From an uncultured Burkholderiales bacterium (lineage in GTDB: Bacteria > Pseudomonadota > Gammaproteobacteria > Burkholderiales > Burkholderiaceae_C): a stretch of DNA of 64,000 nt. The notes below the pieces were generated by a model. It was not told the DNA's origin. It searched no databases and worked only from the letters and a program-made list of their open reading frames with translations. The stretch is from contig CAIWAO010000157.1 of the NCBI GenBank assembly GCA_903910745.1, positions 1 through 64,000 on the forward strand, written 5' to 3'. Position 1 is the first letter of the stretch; each line of letters begins with the position of its first letter. Positions 45,727-53,728 of this stretch are shown piece by piece. Both the position numbers and the translations under genes were made by a program.

Positions 45727-47229
45727 TTAAGCTTTAAGTGAATTTTTATCTTTTATGGCGTTGTGAATCGAACTTGCAGCCAAATAGCCACCTGCAAACG
45801 CGCTCAGCAATCCGTTACCGGATAAATAACCCCAGACCTCATTACCGGATACCCCTCTTGCCGCGCCCCCTGCAGCGTAAAGATTATCAAAGGCTCCTAC
45901 ACCGCTCTTGAGCACTTTGGCGTTCTCGTCAATATTTAAGCCGCCCTGGGTGTGAAACAAAGCGCCCGTGACTTTAACTGCGTAGACACACGAGTCTTGC
46001 GCGTCGCCTACGTCACCTACGTCACCTACGTCGCCTATGTCACCTATACAGAGGGCTCTTTTAAAAATCCTCCCCGTCGCCTTGTCCTCCCCTTTGTTAG
46101 CCACAATAGCTTGATCAATAGAACGTAATGATTGCTGTATTTTTTGAACATCACAGCCAATCGATTCAGCAAGCTGAGCTAGATTAGAGAACTTTAATAC
46201 TGCACCAGCTTGATCTGCGCTCTTAAAATCTGGAAATTCCAAGCCGTGCAAATAAGCGCTTTCATCAAATACACACCAAGCTACGCCTGCGGGTTGTTTG
46301 AGCACCTCGACTGCAGCCTCTGAATAGCCTTTTGTTTCGTCGTGAAACCGCTCCCCCAAAGCGTTCAGTTGAATCCCTCCGTGAATCATCAGTGCCCAAG
46401 TCACTAAAATACCGTGAGGCACTGCCCATGATCCGTGACCTTGGTAACCCCCTAAATCACAGAGCTCAGCGCCCAACTGAGTACCCCAAATCACTGCGCT
46501 CCCGTCATTACCGATGTGCCCAGCAAATGTAGCGTTTTGCATCTGTGGAATATAGCGTTTAATCAACTCTTGATTGCCACCGTATCCGTTACAGCACAGT
46601 ACAAGAGCATCACAACCGTAGTGCTCTAGTGCACCGTCAGACCTTTGTATGCCTACTCCAATGACCAAGTCATCATGCATCCAAATTTCATTGACCAAAC
46701 TGTGGGTTAGAACGGGTATGCCTAATTTGTCTGTCGTCAATTGCAAGCGCCCCATCAATGCTTGGCCCGTGCGCTCTGCAAGAGCGTGCATTCTGTGAAC
46801 ACTGTGTCCAGGATATAAGAATTGATCCAGTATCTCCCAGTTAAATCCATGGTTGAGCTCAAGGGCGTCCAACGCTTTTGCTACAGCCCCAGCATAAGCC
46901 ACCTCTAAAGTCTGACTACCCTGCCCCTTAGACTTGCGCCTTAAATCAGAGACAAAGAGTTCCACGCTGTCTTTAATAGACATACTGACTTGAAGGCGAG
47001 TACAGGGGGCAGGAATAAATCCTGATGACAAAGCAGTAGATCCACTGGGGACCTTGTCTCGCTCAAACACCGCAGATTCAATTCCTCGGTCATGCAAATG
47101 AAGAGCGCAAGATAGTCCTGCAGCACCGGCCCCCACAATAGCGACTTGAAGGTGGGCAGAGGGTTTGAACTGCGTTATCGATGAGACATATTTAACCGTA
47201 GGGGCTGAGGAATGAGTCAAGCTTTGCAT
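45727..47229 (-). CDS. FAD-dependent oxidoreductase, fumarate reductase/ketosteroid dehydrogenase type
   Basis: 500 residues. FAD-binding V-G-A-G-A-A-G-L-S-C-A-L at about 32-43, E-R-D-K-V-P-S-G-S-T-A-L-S-S-G, the C-terminal A-A-G-G-A-A-R-G-V-S-G and G-Y-L-S-G-N-G-L-L-S-A. It is of the soluble FRD/KstD class that adds or removes hydrogen across a C=C next to a carbonyl. A Gly-Asp-(Val/Ile) repeat near residues 395-408, encoded by five 9-base units, is inserted in the substrate domain. No signal peptide: cytoplasmic. Confidence 0.85.
   Translation of the reverse strand: MQSLTHSSAPTVKYVSSITQFKPSAHLQVAIVGAGAAGLSCALHLHDRGIESAVFERDKVPSGSTALSSGFIPAPCTRLQVSMSIKDSVELFVSDLRRKSKGQGSQTLEVAYAGAVAKALDALELNHGFNWEILDQFLYPGHSVHRMHALAERTGQALMGRLQLTTDKLGIPVLTHSLVNEIWMHDDLVIGVGIQRSDGALEHYGCDALVLCCNGYGGNQELIKRYIPQMQNATFAGHIGNDGSAVIWGTQLGAELCDLGGYQGHGSWAVPHGILVTWALMIHGGIQLNALGERFHDETKGYSEAAVEVLKQPAGVAWCVFDESAYLHGLEFPDFKSADQAGAVLKFSNLAQLAESIGCDVQKIQQSLRSIDQAIVANKGEDKATGRIFKRALCIGDIGDVGDVGDVGDAQDSCVYAVKVTGALFHTQGGLNIDENAKVLKSGVGAFDNLYAAGGAARGVSGNEVWGYLSGNGLLSAFAGGYLAASSIHNAIKDKNSLKA
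46002..46046. repeat. Five in-frame 9-base tandem units in the FAD enzyme gene
   Basis: CGTC(G/A)CCTA repeated five times (last unit begins TGTC), read on the minus strand as Gly-Asp-Val/Ile. Confidence 0.9.
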
Positions 47230-47273
47230 AATGTATCCATCATCGTTCTAAGTTCTTGGACTTTAATTGTTGA

Positions 47274-47903
47274 TCAAATGAGGCTCAAGTACTCATCACA
47301 ATTCATCACCTTTGCAACTGTTGTGAGATCCAGGAGAGATGTCTCATGTATTTGATCGCTAAACGCTGCGCAACCATCGCTCAGCACTGTGCACCTGTAA
47401 TCGCGCACGTGTGCATCTCTGACTGAACTGGCGACTCCGCCATTGGTCACAATCCCGCATACCACCAACTCTTTGATCCCCGCTCTTGAAAGTGCCCAGT
47501 CAAGTTGAGTGTTAAAGAAGGCTGAGTAAGCCACCTTAGAGACAGAGAAGTCGACTAAACTTTTAAGCTCCTCTACATTTTGTTGACCCCAACCATTGGG
47601 TTGAAAATCTCCTTTGACCAAAAAGGGTCTCAGTTTTTTTAGGTGATCAGAGATCAGAGGCTCCCCCCCAACGCCAGGCCAAAGCGTAAAAAGACTTGAA
47701 ACAACCATTCCTCCTCGGTCTTTGATTCGTTTGGCAACATGCAGAACCCTTTGCGGCAAAGCCCTCGCCTTCTCACTCACAGCACCGCCCCTTGCATAGG
47801 CACCATCAGGGTGCAGGAAATCATTTTGAAGGTCTATGATCAAAAGTGCAACCGAGCTGCAACTCTTGTCTGAGTCTGAGTTATTCAGATTTTGATCTTG
47901 CAT
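47274..47903 (-). CDS. Isochorismatase-fold hydrolase lacking the usual catalytic Cys
   Basis: 209 residues. Asp of the family is in A-L-L-I-I-D-L-Q-N-D-F and the Lys in K-V-A-Y-S-A-F-F-N-T, but the C-V segment reads G-I-V-T-N-G-G-V-A-S-S-V-R-D-A: Gly replaces the nucleophilic Cys seen in nicotinamidase and maleamate or carbamoylsarcosine amidohydrolases. A Cys stands six residues earlier (V-V-C-G). It may be a true amidase with a shifted nucleophile, or a non-amide hydrolase as in Cys-less members. It follows hyuA by one base. Confidence 0.85.
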   Translation of the reverse strand: MQDQNLNNSDSDKSCSSVALLIIDLQNDFLHPDGAYARGGAVSEKARALPQRVLHVAKRIKDRGGMVVSSLFTLWPGVGGEPLISDHLKKLRPFLVKGDFQPNGWGQQNVEELKSLVDFSVSKVAYSAFFNTQLDWALSRAGIKELVVCGIVTNGGVASSVRDAHVRDYRCTVLSDGCAAFSDQIHETSLLDLTTVAKVMNCDEYLSLI

Positions 47904-47904
47904 C

Positions 47905-50034
47905 TTACAAACCCCTCGGCTTTTCTTGGGTTAGGATCAAATTACCAAGTTTATCGACTACTGCATAAAAATCTGGCTCAAGCCAAAGTGTCGTATCACT
48001 TTGCTCCAAAATAGCAGGTCCTTGCAAAGTGGCTGCGACCGGTAAATCAAGACGAGCATAACGAATGGCCTTGTGTAGCACGCCTGCATGAAACACATTT
48101 TGATACCCAAGCGGCTCTGGCATTTTTGTTTGCTGGGGAGCCAAAACACTTAAGTCAAATTTTGGTCGAACCCCAACCACTGAGAACCTTAAATTGAGTA
48201 CTTTGATGCCTATATCCCCCAAAGTTCTGCCAAAGGCATTTCTGTAAGAGTCCTCAAATGCTTGCTTTATGGCGAGAACACTTAATGAGCTCCAAGGCTT
48301 GGAGCTCGCAGCTTTTTTCGAATCTAGCACCTCTGATATGTTCACATTTAAGGTATGCGTTTGCCCCACATAAAGCATATCAAAACTAAGTTGCTCTTGG
48401 ACCTCCACAAATTTGACACCGCTTTGATCAAGTCTTTTATGGCAAGTATCTGAGATTGATTTTATGAGCTCAGTAACTAAACCCATATCAAGTGCGTCCA
48501 GTGCAGTGTTTAATGTTTGAACACCGTCGTGACGCATATCTGCGATCACACAGCCCAGTGCCGAGGTTACGCCGGGATACCTGGGAATAAGACCGCTTTT
48601 GACCCCGACCTCTCTCATCATCGCGCAGACGTGAAGCGCCCCACCACCACCAAAAGGCATGTAAGCAAAGTCGCGCGGGTCATACCCTTTCTCTATCGAG
48701 ACCAAGCGTATTGCACCTGCCATCTTTGAGTTGGCCACCTTCAAAATAGCCTCAGCCGCACTCATCACATCTATGCCCAATGGGTCAGCCACATACTCTT
48801 TGATTGCCTGAGTTGCAAGAGACAAGTCAAGGGGTTTTAAAAGCCCACCACCTAGGGGTCTGTCAGAGGCTATACGCCCTAACACCACATTGGCGTCGGT
48901 GACGGTTGGCCTAAGATTGCCTCTTGCATAACAAGCAGGACCGGGGTTACTGCCCGCAGATTCGGGACCAACGCCCAGCATTTGGCTTGAATCAACGCTT
49001 GCAATAGATCCCCCCCCCGCACCAATGGTCTCAATTTGTATCATCGGTGAACGAATGACCAAACCAAACTCGATTGCTGTTTGCGCTGCAAGACTGGCAC
49101 CTTTTTCATCAATGAGGGATACATCAAATGAGGTTCCGCCCATGTCCCCAGTGATCACCCTTGGGAATCCCGCTGCTTTGGCAATTTCTGCACAAGCAAT
49201 CACTCCAGCCGCAGGCCCAGATAAAGCAGTCTTAAACGGCATATCAGAAGCGGTTTCAAGGGACATCACTCCACCGTTGCTTTGAACTATCAAAAACTCC
49301 CCCCCGAATCCGGCCTCTCTTAGGGAGTCATCCAGTTTATTCAAATACTCTCCGACAACAGGTTGGAGCACCGCACTTAGCGCAGCGGTTGAGCAACGCT
49401 CAAACTCTCTTATCTCTGGCAAGACCAACACAGCACTCGTAATAAATTGATTAGGCCATAAAGACTTTACGACCTCAAGAGCTTTAAGTTCATTGGTTTT
49501 ATTTGCAAATGCGTTGATGAAGAAAATACATACAGCCTCACAACCGTTGGCCAACAACTGTTCAACCGCACCTTTGACTTGTTCGGTATCTAAAGCCGTA
49601 TGAAGGGTACCGTCCGCGAGTACTCTCTCATCGACCTCGAGCCTTAAGTGCCTTGGGATAACTGGTTTGAACTCTCCCCTTAATCCCCATGTATGTGGCC
49701 TGTCTCTTCGTCTCATCTCAAGTACGTCTTTGAATCCCCTTGTCGTGATCATGCCGGTTTTAGCGACCTTGCGCTCTAAAAGAGCGTTGGTTCCAACTGT
49801 TGTGCCGTGAACAATGGTTTTAATCATCTCAATTGGGTTCGTGCTCTGAGTGCTCTGAGTGCTCTGAGCTGAGATTTTGCCAAGCGCATTCATGAACCCT
49901 TGTGATTCATTGCCCCTTGTTGAGGGAACCTTAACAATGCTGGCTTGCCCAGTTGATTCATCTAAGATGAATAGATCTGTAAATGTGCCACCTACATCCA
50001 CACCCACAACCAATTTTGAATCCTTTGTACTCAT
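47905..50034 (-). CDS. hyuA: Hydantoinase/oxoprolinase A-type subunit
   Basis: 709 residues. ATPase-like start L-V-V-G-V-D-V-G-G-T-F-T-D-L, then H-G-T-T-V-G-T-N-A-L-L-E-R and S-G-P-A-A-G-V near 280; G-D-M-G-G-T-S-F-D-V-S. Full length for HyuA. With HyuB it forms ATP-dependent cyclic amide hydrolases (N-methylhydantoinase, 5-oxoprolinase) or carboxylases (acetophenone, acetone). Coupled to hyuB by single-base stop/start overlap at 50034. A Ser-Thr-Gln repeat sits near residues 56-66. Confidence 0.93.
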   Translation of the reverse strand: MSTKDSKLVVGVDVGGTFTDLFILDESTGQASIVKVPSTRGNESQGFMNALGKISAQSTQSTQSTNPIEMIKTIVHGTTVGTNALLERKVAKTGMITTRGFKDVLEMRRRDRPHTWGLRGEFKPVIPRHLRLEVDERVLADGTLHTALDTEQVKGAVEQLLANGCEAVCIFFINAFANKTNELKALEVVKSLWPNQFITSAVLVLPEIREFERCSTAALSAVLQPVVGEYLNKLDDSLREAGFGGEFLIVQSNGGVMSLETASDMPFKTALSGPAAGVIACAEIAKAAGFPRVITGDMGGTSFDVSLIDEKGASLAAQTAIEFGLVIRSPMIQIETIGAGGGSIASVDSSQMLGVGPESAGSNPGPACYARGNLRPTVTDANVVLGRIASDRPLGGGLLKPLDLSLATQAIKEYVADPLGIDVMSAAEAILKVANSKMAGAIRLVSIEKGYDPRDFAYMPFGGGGALHVCAMMREVGVKSGLIPRYPGVTSALGCVIADMRHDGVQTLNTALDALDMGLVTELIKSISDTCHKRLDQSGVKFVEVQEQLSFDMLYVGQTHTLNVNISEVLDSKKAASSKPWSSLSVLAIKQAFEDSYRNAFGRTLGDIGIKVLNLRFSVVGVRPKFDLSVLAPQQTKMPEPLGYQNVFHAGVLHKAIRYARLDLPVAATLQGPAILEQSDTTLWLEPDFYAVVDKLGNLILTQEKPRGL
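49841..49867. repeat. Three in-frame 9-base tandem units in hyuA
   Basis: GTGCTCTGA three times, encoding Ser-Thr-Gln on the minus strand, between the ATPase start and the H-G-T-T motif. Confidence 0.9.
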
Positions 50035-51785
50035 TATTTCTTACCCCCAACTTGCTGACTGGATGCATTAAGGGTCTGCTCTGCATCTTGATCCCTCAAA
50101 CTCTTAGACCTCTTGGAGGGATCCCCCCATCCGCCTCCCCCTGGGGTTGATAAACGAACCTTCTCGCCTTTCTTTAACTTTATTCCCTGCATTTTGGAGA
50201 TCATGGGGGGTTTTAAGAACTGCCCATTGTTTTCGTACTCAAACACATTGAGCATACCGTTGCCACCGCCCACAATACCTTTGGGCGGGAATTTACCTCT
50301 TTCTCCGAAAATAAAGGCCTCTGCACTTTCCTCTAAGAGTTCGATTTCATAGACTGCCCCCATACCTCCTTTGTGCTCACCCGCGCCGCCTGAATTGTCT
50401 CTAAGGGCCCACTGAGTAAAGCGAACTGGGTATGCGGCCTCCAAAATCTCCAGAGGTGGAATAGTCGCCGTCGATATAGGTGCGTTGCCGTGGTTTAAAC
50501 CGTCCCCGCTGGAGTGGGCTCCGTGACCACCCCCAAAGAAACTAAACATCACCCAGCGCTGGCCTTTGCGCGCTTCATCGCTTCTAAGTCCAGCAATAGA
50601 GAGCGCGTTGATGGTGCCGTAGGCATGAGCCATGGATAGATTTGGATTTGCAAGTGAAGCTGCGCCAAAAATCACATCGATCATCCTGAGTATGGTCTCT
50701 GTATAGCCTCCAACGGGCTTGGGCTTAGATGCACTGATGACAAGGCCGTTGGGGATCACAAATTCAACCGCATCTAAAACGCCTGCATTAGCAGGAACGT
50801 TTGGAAAAAGGTGCTTGAGTGCTACGTAACAAGCAGCGACCGAGGTTGCCATAGATATGTTGACTGGGCCTGCACATGCGGGTGCAGTTTTAGAGAAATC
50901 CAGCGTTAATTTATCCCCAAGAACCTTCATCTGTAGGTTGATCAGCAAAGGTTGATCGTTCACTCCGTCGTTGTCTAAGTAGTCTTCGTAGGTATACGTT
51001 CCGTCAGGTATATTCGTAATCTCTGAGCGCATCAAAACACAGGCTCTTCTCCTGAGCTCTTGCATTGCAAAGTCTATAACTGGGCCGGTAAACTCGTCTA
51101 GTAAACCAGTTAATCTTTTCTCGCCCAAATCAAGAGCGGCGAGTTGTGCGTTCAAGTCGCCCCACAAACTGTTGGGCAAGCGGGTATTGGCAGTCAAGAT
51201 GGCTAGTACATCTTGGTCGAGCTCTCTTGCTTTCACAATTCTGACGGGTGGGATTTGCACCGCCTCTTGCCAGCACTCTGTAGCTTGTGGGTTGTAGTTA
51301 CCGGGCACTGCACCGCCAACGTCGTGCCAATGCGCTGCTGAGGCGAGAAAGCAAAAGAGCTTACCTTCTCTAAAAAAAGGTCTGACCAATTTAAAGTCAT
51401 TGGCATGCGTACCGCCCTCATAGGGGTCATTGAACAACCAAGTGTCACCCTCACGCATACCCCCGCGTTCCTCGGCAACCCTTTGAGCAAGCCTTACCGC
51501 AAACGACATGGCTCCCACAAAGATCGGCAAACCAGATTTGCCTTGGATCAGAGTATCGCCACTTTTAGCATCATAGATACCGTGACAAGCATCATGAGCC
51601 TCTGCAATGATGGGGTTAAAGGCACTCCTGTAAAGAGTTGCATCCATTTCGTCGGCAATTTGCTCCAAACGACCTTTAAGAACAGCAAGGGTCACCGCGT
51701 CAATGGAGTGGTTTTCCCGTGTAGCTGTATCAGCAGTATCAGCAGCATCAGCAGTTGAGTGTGGAGTTTGAGGATGTATTTGCAT
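50034..51785 (-). CDS. hyuB: Hydantoinase/oxoprolinase B-type subunit
   Basis: 583 residues. L-A-V-L-K-G-R-L-E-Q-I-A-D-E-M-D-A-T-L-Y-R-S-A near 30-55 and A-H-D-A-C-H-G-I-Y are typical of HyuB. Later come D-N-D-G-V-N-D-Q-P, the R-D-N-S-G-G-A-G-E-H-K-G-G-M-G segment and the C-terminal T-P-G-G-G-G-W-G-D-P. It carries the metal/substrate domain of the HyuAB enzyme. An Ala-Asp-(Thr/Ala) repeat makes up part of residues 11-20. It lies 33 bases after the LeuD-like gene. Confidence 0.93.
   Translation of the reverse strand: MQIHPQTPHSTADAADTADTATRENHSIDAVTLAVLKGRLEQIADEMDATLYRSAFNPIIAEAHDACHGIYDAKSGDTLIQGKSGLPIFVGAMSFAVRLAQRVAEERGGMREGDTWLFNDPYEGGTHANDFKLVRPFFREGKLFCFLASAAHWHDVGGAVPGNYNPQATECWQEAVQIPPVRIVKARELDQDVLAILTANTRLPNSLWGDLNAQLAALDLGEKRLTGLLDEFTGPVIDFAMQELRRRACVLMRSEITNIPDGTYTYEDYLDNDGVNDQPLLINLQMKVLGDKLTLDFSKTAPACAGPVNISMATSVAACYVALKHLFPNVPANAGVLDAVEFVIPNGLVISASKPKPVGGYTETILRMIDVIFGAASLANPNLSMAHAYGTINALSIAGLRSDEARKGQRWVMFSFFGGGHGAHSSGDGLNHGNAPISTATIPPLEILEAAYPVRFTQWALRDNSGGAGEHKGGMGAVYEIELLEESAEAFIFGERGKFPPKGIVGGGNGMLNVFEYENNGQFLKPPMISKMQGIKLKKGEKVRLSTPGGGGWGDPSKRSKSLRDQDAEQTLNASSQQVGGKK
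51727..51753. repeat. Three in-frame 9-base tandem units in hyuB
   Basis: GTATCAGCA twice and GCATCAGCA once, encoding Ala-Asp-Thr/Ala on the minus strand just after the hyuB start. Confidence 0.85.
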
Positions 51786-51818
51786 GGTTATTTGTATGAA
51801 TAAAACTGAGTGATGCGT

Positions 51819-52400
51819 CTAATTTTTTTTGTATTTATATTTCAAAACATTAAGGAGTCCGCCGTGATCAATCATTTGCATTAAAAAATCAGGAATTGGC
51901 TTGCATTCAAGTCTTAGTCCACTTTGCGCGACAATATTGAAGGTATGAACTGAGTCCTCTTGTGCTCCATCATGTGCTCCATCTTGTGCTCCCTTATGAG
52001 CTCCTTTAGACACCGCATTTGATGAGAGATCACTGATTTGTTGTTCTATTTGAAGAGTTTCTTCCTCATTGATCAAATCGGCTTGGGCGCAGGTCAGTAA
52101 AAGCAGGCCTAAATTAAATGCATTTCTAAAAAAAAGACCACTAAAGCTGGGTGCAATAACGGCCCTAACACCTAGCTCAACCAATACCCCCGCAGCTTGC
52201 TCTCGAGAGGACCCGATACCAAAATTTGGTCCCGCCACAATGACGTCCCCAGGCCTGACACCGCCGGCGAAATCAGCCCTTATGGATTCAAGTGTGTGCT
52301 TTGCAATCTGCGCAACGGGGAGTTTCATATAAGCCCCGGGCGCCAAATTATCGGTATCAATGTCTTTTGGCAAGCGCCAAACTTTGCTGCTAGCGCTCAT
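51819..52400 (-). CDS. LeuD-like hydro-lyase small subunit
   Basis: 193 residues. I-D-T-D-N-L-A-P-G, G-P-N-F-G-I-G-S-S-R-E-Q-A (swivelling-domain signature) and A-P-S-F-S-G-L-F-F-R-N-A are present. It is longer than the archaeal-type LeuD/DmdB (about 165) because of an inserted Gly-Ala-His/Gln-Asp/Lys repeat near 134-148. It completes the aconitase-type enzyme with the LeuC-like subunit, coupled by a four-base overlap. No leuA or leuB is near, which argues against leucine synthesis. Confidence 0.9.
   Translation of the reverse strand: MSASSKVWRLPKDIDTDNLAPGAYMKLPVAQIAKHTLESIRADFAGGVRPGDVIVAGPNFGIGSSREQAAGVLVELGVRAVIAPSFSGLFFRNAFNLGLLLLTCAQADLINEEETLQIEQQISDLSSNAVSKGAHKGAQDGAHDGAQEDSVHTFNIVAQSGLRLECKPIPDFLMQMIDHGGLLNVLKYKYKKN
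51961..52008. repeat. Four in-frame 12-base tandem units in the LeuD-like gene
   Basis: TGTGCTCCATCA and three diverging copies, encoding Gly-Ala-x-x on the minus strand between the conserved body and the C-terminal strand. Confidence 0.85.
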
Positions 52401-53728
52401 GCAAGGTACTCCCTTGGATCACAAAGCTCGCCCCTGAGTGCACTCGCCGCAACTGTTTGAGCAGATGCGAGGAATACTTCAACACTGGAGGGCCCCATCC
52501 TGCCTTTAAAGTTTCTCGCTGTGCTAGAAATAACTCGGTCATGCTCAGCAAAGGCAAATCCATAGCCTGCACAGGCACCACAACTATTAGGGAGTACAGT
52601 TGCTCCGGCTTCAGTTAAAGCCTGCAAGGTGCCTTCCTCCTGCGCTATGCGTTGTTCTCGAGCGCTTGCAGGGGCGACCAAGAGTTTCACAGAGTTTGAG
52701 ACTTTTCGTCCCCTCAAAATTTGTGCAGCAGCCCTAAGGTCTTCGATCTTTGCTCCAGTACAAGCACCAATGTAGGCCACATTAAAGCGCTCTACTCCGT
52801 AGCTCTCAATTGGACCTGAATTAGCGGGACTATGGGGCGCAGCGACATGAGGGGAAAGTGAGCTGGCATCGAATTCAAACACTTCGCAATCGCTCTTGGG
52901 ATCAGAGTACCATGTCTCAAGGGCATCTTTGACCCATTCATCACTTAGATCAGCTCGAGTGTTTTTTAAATACTCAATGGTGACTTGGTCCGGTGCAATG
53001 AGACCCACCTGAGAGCCAAGCTCAGCACTCATATTGGAGAGTGTCATGCGCTCTTGCATGTTTAGTTTTTGTACTGCTTGGCCGCAAAACTCAACCGCCT
53101 GATAGTCCCCACCGTTCATCCCAAGTTTTGCAATCATGTGAAGCATCATATCTTTTGCGCTTACACCCTTTTGAAGTGTTCCGCCCCAGTTCATGCGAAG
53201 GGTTTTGGGAACTTGAACCCAAATCTCACCCGTCACCACCACTCCAAGCATCTCAGTTGCTCCGATACCGAACATGTAGGCACCAAAAGCCCCACCGGTT
53301 GGAGAGTGGGAGTCCCCTCCAACACAAAGCATTCCAGGCTTTAAATGACCGCGTTCTGGCAACACAACATGACAAATTCCCTCTGAATCAATGACGTTAG
53401 GGAGCCTCCACTGCTTGGCTACGTCCCGGGTAAGTTCAACAATTTGGGTGGACTGAGCATCTACTGCCGGTACGTAATGATCCAACACCAAGACCACCTT
53501 TGAGGTGTCCCAAATTTTGGCCCCTAGGCTCTCAAGCATTGGCTTGAGTCTTCTAGGACCTGAGGAGTCGTGAAACATCGCCAAATCAACTTTGCACGTT
53601 ACGATATCTCCCACATTGACTTGTTCTAAGCCAGCACTTTTAGCGATAAGCTTTTGCGCTAAAGACTGGGGACGCAGTTTTTCATTTTTCAATGTCGAAA
53701 GATTGGATTTTTTATCTTGAGTAATCAT
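52397..53728 (-). CDS. LeuC-like hydro-lyase large subunit (aconitase family)
   Basis: 443 residues, the short LeuC2/DmdA/HacA size. D-H-Y-V-P-A near 83, G-G-D-S-H-S-P-T-G-G-A-F-G-A near 137 and three cluster cysteines: one in Y-I-G-A-C-T-G and the pair in N-S-C-G-A-C-A-G-Y-G. It should bind a 4Fe-4S cluster and add water to a substituted maleate or isomerise a malate. The homologue I consider most informative is 2,3-dimethylmalate dehydratase because a lyase of the matching family lies in the same operon. It overlaps the Bug gene by four bases. Confidence 0.9.
   Translation of the reverse strand: MITQDKKSNLSTLKNEKLRPQSLAQKLIAKSAGLEQVNVGDIVTCKVDLAMFHDSSGPRRLKPMLESLGAKIWDTSKVVLVLDHYVPAVDAQSTQIVELTRDVAKQWRLPNVIDSEGICHVVLPERGHLKPGMLCVGGDSHSPTGGAFGAYMFGIGATEMLGVVVTGEIWVQVPKTLRMNWGGTLQKGVSAKDMMLHMIAKLGMNGGDYQAVEFCGQAVQKLNMQERMTLSNMSAELGSQVGLIAPDQVTIEYLKNTRADLSDEWVKDALETWYSDPKSDCEVFEFDASSLSPHVAAPHSPANSGPIESYGVERFNVAYIGACTGAKIEDLRAAAQILRGRKVSNSVKLLVAPASAREQRIAQEEGTLQALTEAGATVLPNSCGACAGYGFAFAEHDRVISSTARNFKGRMGPSSVEVFLASAQTVAASALRGELCDPREYLA

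Noticed and set aside
46002-46046. Calcium-binding Gly-Asp repeat of RTX type in the FAD enzyme
   Set aside because: Only five short Gly-Asp-Val units without the nonapeptide RTX pattern; a slippage array is simpler.
51819-53728. Leucine biosynthesis leuCD
   Set aside because: No leuA, leuB or tRNA-Leu leader nearby; the genes sit in a catabolic operon with a GntR repressor and transporters, and the large subunit is of the short form.
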